From positions 186,001 to 250,000 of the forward strand of contig NZ_QJJZ01000007.1 in NCBI RefSeq assembly GCF_003201775.1: a DNA stretch of 64,000 nt, written 5' to 3'. Below the pieces are notes generated by a model. The model was not told the origin of the DNA. It saw nothing but the letters and a program-made list of their open reading frames with translations, and did not search any database. The position numbers and the translations under genes were made by a program. Below are positions 56,197-64,000 of this stretch, one piece after another. The stretch's first letter is position 1; each line of letters opens with the position of its first letter. This DNA comes from Arenibacter sp. ARW7G5Y1. Its GTDB lineage: Bacteria > Bacteroidota > Bacteroidia > Flavobacteriales > Flavobacteriaceae.

Positions 56197-58260
56197 TTAT
56201 TGAAATGATGGCATTGAAAATATTTGCGCATTGGGGAATGTTATATGTTGTTCTTCATAATAATAATTGAAAGTTGACGCTCCCTCAACAATGGATTCCA
56301 GTCTATTTTGACTATCAAAAGTCACGGTTACCCTACCATCGAAAAGAAAAACGGTGTTTTCTGGGCCAACGCCATCAATAATTTTTACGGCTCTTGGCTC
56401 TTTTTCTAAGCTAGAAATGGTGATCTTTGACGCAAAGTTGGGTATTTTGTGCATCACCGAGCCTTTGTTCATCGATAAGCCCGTAAGGTCCATGTCAATA
56501 GGGGCAAGATGTGCTACTGCGCCAAACATTTGGATCATCTTGGTTTTTAACCAACCTTTACCAGGGGCGTTAATATATATGTAGCCCTCTTCGTCTGAAT
56601 ATAAAATTTTGTTTTCACTGGGGTAGATCGCCTTAAGACCATAATTATCGGCATCAAAAAACATTGTGATGGTTGCGTCTGATGATGAAACGACTATACG
56701 CATATCTGAACTCCCTGTGGATACATTGATCATTTGATACCCATAATTCTTTTCACTAAAATGAAAAAAGGCTTCCAATTTTACCGAACTGGTTTTTTTT
56801 AGGTCTTTCTTTAGATGTACGCCTTTAAAGGTGACCAAGGTGGTTTTTTCGTTTTTGCCCGCTTTTACTTCTATATTATCATTGGGGTCGGTATCTGGAA
56901 CAAAGGAAATATGATCTAGTACCGTTTTGCCATCAATTTTCAAAGAAAAGCTCATGCCTTTGTCTTCCATCTCTTTAGTGGTATAGCCCAAAAATTCCAT
57001 AATAAAACTAGCCTCATCCGGTTGGTCATCTTCCAGGATGCCCTCAAAGGGATAAACAACTCCTTCCTGTAATTCTTCCCCTGTTTTAGGGTCTATAAAA
57101 CTAACCGGTTCTATAATGTGCATGGCATTGCCCTGGGTGGCCATTTTTAGGAAGTTATATATCTGTTCGGTATCGCTACCCGTTTTTAAATTTTTATAAA
57201 AAGGAATATTGTTTTTTAGGGAATTTGGCATGTTTTGAAATGCGGTTGGTGCAGGTTCTCCATATTGAAGCATCCTATCGTACAGATTGTGAAAGGATTT
57301 ATAGGCGTCTAGGGGATGAATGGTATTTTGCCAATAAAAGAGTTGTCCATTTTGCAAAATACTATTGAAAGTAGTTTGCAGGTCACCCTGCAGACCTAAT
57401 TCACATGCACTAAATACAAATAGCTTATTGTTAATTTTAGGATAAGCGTCTGAAAAAAACTTGGGTATAAAAAATAATTCCCCGTACTCCAATGAAATAC
57501 CCCTAACGTTTTTGCTCTTAATTAAATTAATTAATTCTTGTCGGTCTTTTTTTTCATATTTAATCCCTGAAGAAATATAGGTACGACACTTACTTGAAGG
57601 CTCCACATCCCCTTCTTCCACTTCACAAGTTTTAAGGGCATGTGAGCTAAAGTGCACCACATCATAATCGTTAAAGGATAAGTAATCTTCAAACGAGATA
57701 CGCTGTTCGCTTTCTGTTTTATTGGCTTTATAGGTAACCCTACCTTTATAATTACGATACCCGGGCAACTTATTAAATGGAATTAAAGGATCATCAGCTA
57801 CACCAAATTGCCATGCGTAAGGAGCCAACAGAATAGCTTTCTTATTTTGTCGGTTTTCGCCCCGTTGTGCACCTACCACATTGGCGGGATTTTCGTCAGG
57901 CACGGAATTGTTAAGAACCGTGATAGGTGGTACTGTAACACTTGCATTACCACCTTTTGTTTCGGATGAAAAATCCTTAAGCTTAATTAACATTGTGGGG
58001 CCATTTTTGAGTCTAAAACTCAATAATTCGCCTCCTACACCTATTTCTTGTAGTTCAGGTATTAACCTAAGTTCTTTTACCATTTCCGCTACCGGTTTTA
58101 GTTGAATGGTATCTAAAATGGAAAACCCTTTTAGGATCACTGAATCCGGCATTTTGGAAAAATCATCCAAAACTTCATTTATCGCGCTGGCCTTATCCTT
58201 GTTGCTTTCATTGCATGCAAGCAAAATCAATGATAAAGAGAATAGGTATAGGAAGCGCAT
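56197..58260 (-). CDS. Large lipoprotein with CHAT/caspase-like peptidase motifs
   Basis: The 687-residue protein has a lipobox ending at Cys16 (LSLILLAC). At about 140-340 it carries the pattern of a CHAT (caspase HetF-associated with TPR) domain: a strand with YDVVHFSSHALKT (His207) and a second with NKLFVFSACELGLQGDL (Cys286). These are the positions of the catalytic His-Cys dyad in CHAT and caspase-like proteases, followed by the usual helix. The C-terminal half (about 390-687) is beta-rich and unrecognised. CHAT domains normally sit in cytosolic proteins, so an exported, lipid-anchored one is unusual. It is the third gene of an eight-gene operon with other lipoproteins and small membrane proteins. 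Protease activity is inferred from the motif pair only. Confidence 0.78.
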   Translation of the reverse strand: MRFLYLFSLSLILLACNESNKDKASAINEVLDDFSKMPDSVILKGFSILDTIQLKPVAEMVKELRLIPELQEIGVGGELLSFRLKNGPTMLIKLKDFSSETKGGNASVTVPPITVLNNSVPDENPANVVGAQRGENRQNKKAILLAPYAWQFGVADDPLIPFNKLPGYRNYKGRVTYKANKTESEQRISFEDYLSFNDYDVVHFSSHALKTCEVEEGDVEPSSKCRTYISSGIKYEKKDRQELINLIKSKNVRGISLEYGELFFIPKFFSDAYPKINNKLFVFSACELGLQGDLQTTFNSILQNGQLFYWQNTIHPLDAYKSFHNLYDRMLQYGEPAPTAFQNMPNSLKNNIPFYKNLKTGSDTEQIYNFLKMATQGNAMHIIEPVSFIDPKTGEELQEGVVYPFEGILEDDQPDEASFIMEFLGYTTKEMEDKGMSFSLKIDGKTVLDHISFVPDTDPNDNIEVKAGKNEKTTLVTFKGVHLKKDLKKTSSVKLEAFFHFSEKNYGYQMINVSTGSSDMRIVVSSSDATITMFFDADNYGLKAIYPSENKILYSDEEGYIYINAPGKGWLKTKMIQMFGAVAHLAPIDMDLTGLSMNKGSVMHKIPNFASKITISSLEKEPRAVKIIDGVGPENTVFLFDGRVTVTFDSQNRLESIVEGASTFNYYYEEQHITFPNAQIFSMPSFQ

Positions 58261-58302
58261 GGCATTGTGGTTTTTGAAACGGTTGTTAATAACGGTAGCT
58301 GT

Positions 58303-58647
58303 TTAAATATTCTTAAACCACTCTACAAATTTATCACCTAAGAAGGGTACAGGACTTTCTTTACCATTAAAAGCGTTCATTAATCCCATAATCCACATAT
58401 AGAGTAGAACAAAAATGCCAAGGAAATTAATGATCCACCCCAATATGGGGATCATGCCTATGGCCCCTAACGCAAGACCTAAACAGGCAAGGCCAAGGGA
58501 TTGTTTAATATGGTAGGATGCAAAGGCGTCCTTTTTGTCATTGTTCATTACAAAGGCTATGATAAGGCCAATGATGGTGATATAGGATATAATGGCAATG
58601 TTCTTACCTTCACTTGCCACGCTTGTCTTGTTATTCGTTGTTTCCAT
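58303..58647 (-). CDS. DUF4870 (Tic20-like) small membrane protein
   Basis: The 114-residue protein has three or four transmembrane helices. It shows the DUF4870 pattern NIAIISYITIIGLIIAFVMN, then KKDAFASYHIKQSLGLACLG, IPILGWIINFLGIFVLLYMW and MNAFNGKESPVPFLG near the end. The family occurs widely in Bacteroidota; it is a Tic20/HOTT-like small integral membrane protein of unknown biochemical role. It is the second gene of the cluster, 18 bp after the short lipoprotein gene and 42 bp before the CHAT-like gene. Confidence 0.9.
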   Translation of the reverse strand: METTNNKTSVASEGKNIAIISYITIIGLIIAFVMNNDKKDAFASYHIKQSLGLACLGLALGAIGMIPILGWIINFLGIFVLLYMWIMGLMNAFNGKESPVPFLGDKFVEWFKNI

Positions 58648-58665
58648 ATTCGTATTTCTTTATAA

Positions 58666-59013
58666 TTATTCATCACAGGCCGTGCTGTTGATCTCTGCTT
58701 TTAAATCACTTATGTCCGATTTATAGTTTGCCAGATTGGCGGTGGGGACACAGTTTAAAATTCCTTCAAGTGCTTTTACGTAGCTCAATCCCTCTGTTTT
58801 TAATTTATTACAATTGGAAACACTTGGGTCATTGCTATAGGCCGTTAAGGCGTTGGTATATGATTCGGCCTGGGAAAGGTATTTTTCCGACCAATTGGTA
58901 CAGCCGGCGGTACCTATACCATCATCTTTGCTACATCCAACAAACCCTGACAGCATTAATAAGTTGCTGGCGATGTACAATAATCCAATGTGACTTTTCT
59001 TTGTTTTTTTCAT
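58666..59013 (-). CDS. Short lipoprotein, first gene of the cluster
   Basis: The 115-residue protein has a lipobox ending at Cys27 (LMLSGFVGC). The short mature domain has four further Cys (GTAGCTNWSEKY, SVSNCNKLKTEG, GILNCVPTANLAN, NSTACDE) and amphipathic helices, suggesting a disulfide-stabilised helical bundle. It is not assigned to a family. As the first gene of the minus-strand cluster, its upstream 440 bp should hold the operon promoter. An inverted repeat lies there at 59340-59371. Confidence 0.8.
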   Translation of the reverse strand: MKKTKKSHIGLLYIASNLLMLSGFVGCSKDDGIGTAGCTNWSEKYLSQAESYTNALTAYSNDPSVSNCNKLKTEGLSYVKALEGILNCVPTANLANYKSDISDLKAEINSTACDE

Positions 59014-59455
59014 TTTAATTGTAATTTATATTTAATATTTAGTTAGAAAATCTCTTTTACTGTTCCATAATAGTTGTCAATAATGCATTTTTCGTTAGTA
59101 GGTATTCTTTTTCTACTCTATTGTTGTTATTACTATCCATAATGGTATTCAGGACTTATTTGTTACATACGTAACTTTTATTGATATTCTACAGGTACTG
59201 TATTTTCAGGCCTTTACCCTATTTTTTCAAGGAATTGGGCGTGGTAGGTTAGGGCACCTACAGAATATGGAAATGGAAGAATGGATAATCTGGCGACTTG
59301 GCTTATTGTTTTCATTTATCACTATATACTGGAAGGTTAAAATTTGATCTATTGTTTGTTCGATCAAATTTCTATTATGTGTATGACAAACAGTAAATCA
59401 ATTGTAACATAAGATAGAACAGATGTAACCTTTTTGACGATACTACCCTTTGGAT
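59014..59455. other. Intergenic region upstream of the CHAT-lipoprotein cluster
   Basis: No gene is accepted. It lies between the end of the second HTCS gene and the start of the lipoprotein cluster, both on the minus strand. It contains a perfect inverted repeat at 59340-59371. A plus-strand open frame (about 59103-59345) lacks a good start until its last 30 codons. Confidence 0.5.
59340..59371. terminator. Perfect 10-bp inverted repeat downstream of the HTCS gene
   Basis: AAATTTGATC (59340-59349) and GATCAAATTT (59362-59371) have a 12-nt loop. It lies 85 bp past the HTCS stop and 327 bp before the lipoprotein cluster. It could be the HTCS terminator or an operator; there is no GC-rich stem or long T-run. 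Confidence 0.4.
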
Positions 59456-62400
59456 TTAGGATGTAGGAGTTTTTCCGAAGGTTTTTTTATAGCATTTTAT
59501 AAAATACGAAGGACTGTTGAATCCGGTGGAATAAGCAACTTCTGCTATGGTTAACCCTGGTTTTTTAAGCAATTTTTGAGCTTGTTTTAGTCTTTCCAGC
59601 CGTATAAATGCAGTAGTGTTATGTCCGGTCAGGGCAATTAATTTTCTATGCAACTGCATTCGGCTCATTCCCAAAAGTTGGCTGAATTTTTTGACGGAAA
59701 AATCAGTATCCTGTAAATAATTATTCAGGATATCTTCTACCTTTAAAAGGAATTTCTCATCGGCTGTGGTAAAGGCAATGTCCTTGGGCTTAAAAACATT
59801 CTCTTTGTTGTAATGTGCCCTAAGTTTTTTCCTAGTTGTTATAATGTTCTCTATTCTTATTTGAAAGGTTTTTGGGTTGAACGGTTTAATCATGTATTCC
59901 TCCACACCACTTTGCAAGCCGGCAATTTCGTTTTCCGGATCGGTTTTTCCCGTCAGCATTATGATCGGGATATGGGAAGTTTTTTCATCGTTCTTTAATT
60001 CGTTGCAAAGTTCTATCCCATTTAATTTGGGCATCATTAGATCTGTAATTATAAGATCGGGAATTTTTTTGAGGGCAATCTGTACCCCTTCCTTCCCATT
60101 TTTGGCGGTAATGACCTTGTAATTGTCCTTCAAAATGGAAGACATAAAATTTAATAGGGATAGATTGTCTTCCACCAATAATATTAGAGGTTGTACTTCA
60201 TTGGACTTTTTGGAGATGGTTCCCGGGTCATTTGTTGGAGTAACTGTTTCTGCAGGAATTTTGTCATCATTGATTGGATGGACAGGAATTTCCAAATTAA
60301 AGAATATTTTTTTATGATCATTGGAGTAGGAGGCGTTGACGGTTCCTTGCAGGTGTTCAACCAATTCCTTGACCAAGGATAGTCCAATTCCCGTTCCTTC
60401 ATTGGTGGGACTTGTCTGAAAGAATCTTTCAAATAGTTTATCGGTATCTTTTTCTGTAGTGTTATCTATGTCATTGGAAACGTTTATTGTTAAGTAGTCG
60501 TTTTCCGATACACTAGCGTTAAAGTCTATATGTCCATTGGCTGAAGTGTATTTTATGGCATTACTTAAGAGATTACCAACAATCTTTTCCATAATATCAG
60601 GATCAAATAAAGTCATGGACATATTTCCCACGGTGTGGGAGAAAATTAGATTGTGGTTTTTAGCAAGATATTCAAAGGGTTCCAGAAGGGATAGGATAAA
60701 GCCTCCCAAATGGATTTTTTCTGGATTCAGTTTTAGGGAACCGGTATCCAATTTATTCAATTCCATCATTTGATCCACTAAATCCAGAAGTCTTTGGGTA
60801 TTTTTATCTACCAACATCAGGTCCTTTTTTAAATCGGGCTTTAGGTCCTTTTCCAACTGATTTTTAATTGGCCCGTTAATTAATGTCAAAGGTGTTCTGA
60901 ATTCGTGGGAAATATTGGAATAAAATTTTGCTTTGAATTCATTCAGTTCTTTTAACCTAATGGTTTCTTGGCGCTCAAATTTTAATTGCATTTTTATATT
61001 CCACCTCCATTTAAAATATCTGTATATTAAATATATAGCAGTTAAAAATATCAGTGCATATATCAGAATGGCACTATTGGTCAAGTACCAAGGTTTATTA
61101 ATAGCAAAGCTATAAGAATCTTCCTTGTTGTTCCAAACCCCGTCATAATTACTGGAAATAACCTTAAAAGTGTAGTTCCCTGGGGGTAAATTGGTATATC
61201 GTGCACTATTTTCGTTACCGGATAAGGTCCAATCGGTATCGTAACCCTCAAGCTTAAATTGATACTGATTTTTTATGGGAAGGGAGTATTGTAAACTGGC
61301 AAATGAAAACGCAACGGTGTTTTCCTTATAGTTGAGCTTTACATTGGGAATTAGGGGCTTTGCCGTGTTGAAAACTTCAAACTTGGTGATTACCGTTTTT
61401 GGGAGAACTGTACTTATTTCTATGTCCGAAGGGTTAAACCAATAATAACCATCCAATCCCCCAAAATACAAGTTGCCATTTCTTGCCTTAAAATATGCCC
61501 CCGTATTAAATTCAGTGGCAAGTCCGTCATAATTGGTGTAATTGACAATTTTTGGTGTAGAATCCAGTTTTTGCGGCACATAAAATTTGGTGATGCCCCT
61601 ATTGGAACTTAACCATAAATTGTTTTGTTCATCTGGCAAAACGGCATAGACCACATCATTGGCCAGCCCTTCTTTTACGGTGTAATTATAGAATTGTTCC
61701 TTTACAACATCAAAGGCACAAAGACCATTGCCGTTGGTGCCGACCCATAAGATCCCCTTATTGTCGTAGTAAAGGGATTTTATATGATTACTGGCCAAGG
61801 AATTTGCATTTCCGGGTTGATGTCTATATACTTTAACTTCATTGGTTTTAAGGTTTATTTTGCAAATGCCATCGTCCTGGGTACCTATCCAAATAAATTG
61901 ACCGGCTTCCTGGGCAATTGCCCTAATATTGTTGGAAGGAAGTCCTTTGCCGGATTTACTTTTTTTAAATGATCTTAGGATACCCTTGTATTTATTTACC
62001 TTGAAAAGTCCGCTCTCCCTAGTACCTACCCATTTATTGTCGTCAGTATCATTCTGTATACACCATATGGTAACATTTTCTAGGTTTTTGAGATTTGGAT
62101 ATTCAATTATATTCTCTTTGACATCCATAATGTGTAGTCCGCCTTCCTGGGTGCCAATCCATAGATCCCCATCATTATCGCTGAGCAGGCTCATAATTCT
62201 ATTGGATCTGAGCCCCTTTTTATTATCGGTCTGATAGGTGTGCCATTCATTTTTGCGTGGGGAGAACCTGGACAGGCCCTTGCCACTTGTTCCTATCCAA
62301 ACATTGTTTTGCGCATCCAATGTTATGGATCTTACCACGTCTATGTTAATATTCTCCGGTGTTTGAAAGTTGATTACGGAGTTGAATTTTTCCAATAGGG

Positions 62401-63406
62401 GATCATAATAATTTAAGCCTGCGCCATCGGTTCCAAACCAGATGGTACCTGTATAGTCCTCGTAAATACTGAGGATATCTTTGTACTGAATTGTTTTGGG
62501 GTTGTGTTTTTCTGGTAAATATTGGTTTAATTGACTTTGTGCAATATCAATTTTAAAAAGTCCATCGCCATAGGTACCAATCCACAATTGATTTTTAGTG
62601 TCCAGTAACATGGTAAGTACATAAATGGTATTTAGGCTATTTTTTAAATCTTCGATAAAAATATCCGGACGTTTAAACAAGCTGTTGCTAGATTCCCTGT
62701 ACCAAACACCTTGGCCAAAAGTCCCAACCCACTGATTGTTTTTATGGTCAAAAAGAATAAAGCTATAATTGGAAGTGGAATTTTTATTGCCATCGGGATA
62801 ACGATAGTGTATGTTTTCCGGTTGTTGGGGGTCTAATTTTATAATATATTTTTCGCAACTGAGCCAAAGATTACCAGAGTGATCTTGGGTAATGGAATTT
62901 ATGGAGCTAATTTTATCAGGGCCGATAATATGCTCTATTTTTTTGGTTTGGAACGATAGTTTGTAAAGTCCGGTTGAATAGCTCCCGAACCAAATGTTTT
63001 TTTGTTGGTCTTCAAAGATGGTACTGGCATCCTCTATTCCGTTAAGGGGTTCAAAAGAGTTGTTGTCCTTATTTAATTTGTGTGGTATTTGCGATATGGG
63101 AATTATCCATAATTCATCGTTGCTATCTACAAATACCTTTCCTAATTTACTATAGGTGGGGTTGGTGATATCCTTAAAGTACTGTTTGTACTTTTCAAAA
63201 CTTCTGCCATCATATTTGTTTAGTCCGTCCTGTGTTGCGATCCATAAAAATCCAGTTTGGTCTTGGGCTATTGAAATTGCCGAATTTTGGGACAATCCAT
63301 CCTTTACGGACAATGGACGAAAGGTGACTTGTTTTTGTGATTGTACGGAAAAACAATAAATAAGTAAGACGTAGTTTACAAAAACTCGTATATAATTTGG
63401 AGTCAT
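59456..63406 (-). CDS. Second hybrid two-component sensor/regulator (HTCS)
   Basis: The 1316-residue protein has the HTCS layout. A signal segment is followed by a double Reg_prop beta-propeller (about 30-670; repeated LWIG/IWFG motifs), a Y_Y_Y domain at about 700-765 (FKLEGYDTDWTLSGNENSAR, YTNLPPGNYTFKVISSNYDG) and one membrane helix at about 772-795. HisKA carries His834 (NISHEFRTPLTL). HATPase (NLLSNAIKYTSANG, GTGIGLSLVKELV), a receiver domain with Asp1122 (IITDLMMPKLNG) and an AraC HTH (FSQLLGMSRMQLHRKLIALT) complete it. Such proteins normally control an adjacent carbohydrate locus, but no CAZyme or SusCD gene lies next to it within the window. The next gene downstream starts the CHAT-lipoprotein cluster. 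The ligand and target are unknown. Confidence 0.96.
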   Translation of the reverse strand: MTPNYIRVFVNYVLLIYCFSVQSQKQVTFRPLSVKDGLSQNSAISIAQDQTGFLWIATQDGLNKYDGRSFEKYKQYFKDITNPTYSKLGKVFVDSNDELWIIPISQIPHKLNKDNNSFEPLNGIEDASTIFEDQQKNIWFGSYSTGLYKLSFQTKKIEHIIGPDKISSINSITQDHSGNLWLSCEKYIIKLDPQQPENIHYRYPDGNKNSTSNYSFILFDHKNNQWVGTFGQGVWYRESSNSLFKRPDIFIEDLKNSLNTIYVLTMLLDTKNQLWIGTYGDGLFKIDIAQSQLNQYLPEKHNPKTIQYKDILSIYEDYTGTIWFGTDGAGLNYYDPLLEKFNSVINFQTPENINIDVVRSITLDAQNNVWIGTSGKGLSRFSPRKNEWHTYQTDNKKGLRSNRIMSLLSDNDGDLWIGTQEGGLHIMDVKENIIEYPNLKNLENVTIWCIQNDTDDNKWVGTRESGLFKVNKYKGILRSFKKSKSGKGLPSNNIRAIAQEAGQFIWIGTQDDGICKINLKTNEVKVYRHQPGNANSLASNHIKSLYYDNKGILWVGTNGNGLCAFDVVKEQFYNYTVKEGLANDVVYAVLPDEQNNLWLSSNRGITKFYVPQKLDSTPKIVNYTNYDGLATEFNTGAYFKARNGNLYFGGLDGYYWFNPSDIEISTVLPKTVITKFEVFNTAKPLIPNVKLNYKENTVAFSFASLQYSLPIKNQYQFKLEGYDTDWTLSGNENSARYTNLPPGNYTFKVISSNYDGVWNNKEDSYSFAINKPWYLTNSAILIYALIFLTAIYLIYRYFKWRWNIKMQLKFERQETIRLKELNEFKAKFYSNISHEFRTPLTLINGPIKNQLEKDLKPDLKKDLMLVDKNTQRLLDLVDQMMELNKLDTGSLKLNPEKIHLGGFILSLLEPFEYLAKNHNLIFSHTVGNMSMTLFDPDIMEKIVGNLLSNAIKYTSANGHIDFNASVSENDYLTINVSNDIDNTTEKDTDKLFERFFQTSPTNEGTGIGLSLVKELVEHLQGTVNASYSNDHKKIFFNLEIPVHPINDDKIPAETVTPTNDPGTISKKSNEVQPLILLVEDNLSLLNFMSSILKDNYKVITAKNGKEGVQIALKKIPDLIITDLMMPKLNGIELCNELKNDEKTSHIPIIMLTGKTDPENEIAGLQSGVEEYMIKPFNPKTFQIRIENIITTRKKLRAHYNKENVFKPKDIAFTTADEKFLLKVEDILNNYLQDTDFSVKKFSQLLGMSRMQLHRKLIALTGHNTTAFIRLERLKQAQKLLKKPGLTIAEVAYSTGFNSPSYFIKCYKKTFGKTPTS

Positions 63407-63740
63407 ATGTTAATTACGTTAATTCAATTGATAATTTTTTGCAACTTAATGTAAAGACGGTATTAACATATGAATAATATTTATTAAAATCTACAAATAG
63501 CATTAAAATATATGATTGCACCAAGAACTATTATAGGCCAATGATAAATTCTTAGTAATATATGGGGTGGAATTAATAAGTTATTTAATTGAATCAGGGA
63601 TATTTGTATTGGGGGTAACTATCTGTCGGATTTGGTGTTGAAACGGACCGGTATTTTTTTTATGAATTAAGTTGCGCAATAATTAATGATAATTGTATAT
63701 TTGCAGCCGCTAAAGGCAGAACCTGTCATATTTAGTGAAT
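63407..63740. other. Divergent region between HTCS and tRNA genes
   Basis: These 334 bp are AT-rich with no gene. They contain the tRNA promoter (63672-63703). No clear minus-strand promoter for the HTCS gene was resolved. Confidence 0.5.
63672..63703 (+). promoter_or_regulatory. Probable tRNA promoter (TTG-N21-TATATTTG)
   Basis: A perfect TAnnTTTG -7 element (63696-63703) has a TTG at 63672-63674 at near-consensus spacing. It lies 37 bp before the tRNA. Confidence 0.6.
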
Positions 63741-63817
<77 letters not shown>

Positions 63818-63824
63818 GTAAAAT

Positions 63825-63861
63825 AAAGGCCTTGTAGATTTTTTAATCTCTAAGGCTTTTT
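63825..63861 (+). terminator. Terminator after tRNA-Arg
   Basis: GCCTTGTAGATT (63829-63840) pairs with AATCTCTAAGGC (63845-63856), 10 of 12 positions, around a TTTT loop. It is followed by TTTTT. Confidence 0.7.
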
Positions 63862-63883
63862 ATTTGCACTCAATTTGCACTCA
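63862..63883. repeat. Tandem 11-bp repeat ATTTGCACTCA x2 behind the tRNA
   Basis: Two exact adjacent copies lie at 63862-63872 and 63873-63883, 45 bp after the tRNA 3' end. They resemble arm-type sites seen near tRNA-borne integration sites, but no integrase is in the window. Confidence 0.55.
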
Positions 63884-64000
63884 CATTTTGTCTTTGTTTG
63901 GCTTAATATGGTTTTATTGGGATCAAGAACAATTGTTGTGTTTATGCAAAGATTGTAGTTAGTCAATTCTTCTAATGGTTTTAATTTGACTCAATTTTTA

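Noticed and set aside
59103-59345. Plus-strand open frame of about 80 codons between the HTCS and the lipoprotein cluster
   Set aside because: The only ATG is 27 codons from the end, and there is no recognisable protein.

Overview
The window looks like a chromosomal segment of a marine-type flavobacterium (Bacteroidota, Flavobacteriaceae). The evidence is AT-rich DNA, a SusC/SusD pair, two hybrid two-component (HTCS) regulators, a TonB receptor/DUF4249 pair, many Bacteroidota-type lipoproteins, TAnnTTTG promoter elements and a TamL/TamB pair. No phage, transposase or CRISPR array was seen.

Layout. (1) 0-4.6 kb: the 3' part of a glycerol-kinase-like FGGY kinase, a secreted GH127 enzyme and a secreted Sde182/DUF1593 protein. 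(2) 4.6-7.3 kb: small stress-type genes (a 55-aa lmo0937-like membrane protein, an AI-2E family permease, a CsbD protein). (3) 7.4-14.7 kb: tamL and tamB, overlapping. (4) 15-19.4 kb: DUF808 protein, then an ECF sigma / anti-sigma / DUF4097 operon and a small outer-membrane barrel. The sigma operon and the barrel gene are preceded by the same bipartite promoter motif (TGCAAC-N17-GTC), and a third copy points toward the next genes. (5) 20-24 kb: TonB receptor, DUF4249 lipoprotein, HAD phosphatase. (6) 24-38.9 kb: a (glucurono)xylan locus with a sialate O-acetylesterase-type esterase, GH35, GH67 alpha-glucuronidase, HTCS, GH10 xylanase lipoprotein, GPH symporter and cytoplasmic GH43. It has no SusC/D of its own. 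Two nearly identical direct repeats of about 190-210 bp bracket most of it. (7) 39-53.2 kb: an apparent sucrose-type locus, with SusC/SusD and a VCBS/ASPIC lipoprotein on one side of a LacI regulator, and an SLC45-like MFS permease, a PfkB (fructo)kinase and a GH13_18 sucrose-phosphorylase-like enzyme on the other. Two operator-like sites lie 21 bp apart in front of lacI. (8) 53.2-59.0 kb: eight tightly packed minus-strand genes for exported or membrane proteins, including a lipoprotein with CHAT/caspase-like His and Cys motifs, two related lipoprotein genes (one split by an in-frame TAG), a DUF3592 and a DUF4870 protein. This is the best candidate for an undescribed system. (9) 59.4-64 kb: a second HTCS without CAZyme neighbours in the window, then tRNA-Arg(TCT).

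How the parts may work together (inference). In the xylan locus, the surface or periplasmic GH10, GH67, GH35 and esterase would trim xylan, the GPH symporter would import xylo-oligomers, and cytosolic GH43 would finish them, with the HTCS sensing the oligomers. In the LacI locus, SusCD and the MFS permease would import a fructose- or glucose-containing disaccharide, the GH13_18 enzyme would cleave it with phosphate, and the PfkB kinase would phosphorylate the released fructose. The ECF sigma factor probably controls its own operon and the neighbouring barrel protein.
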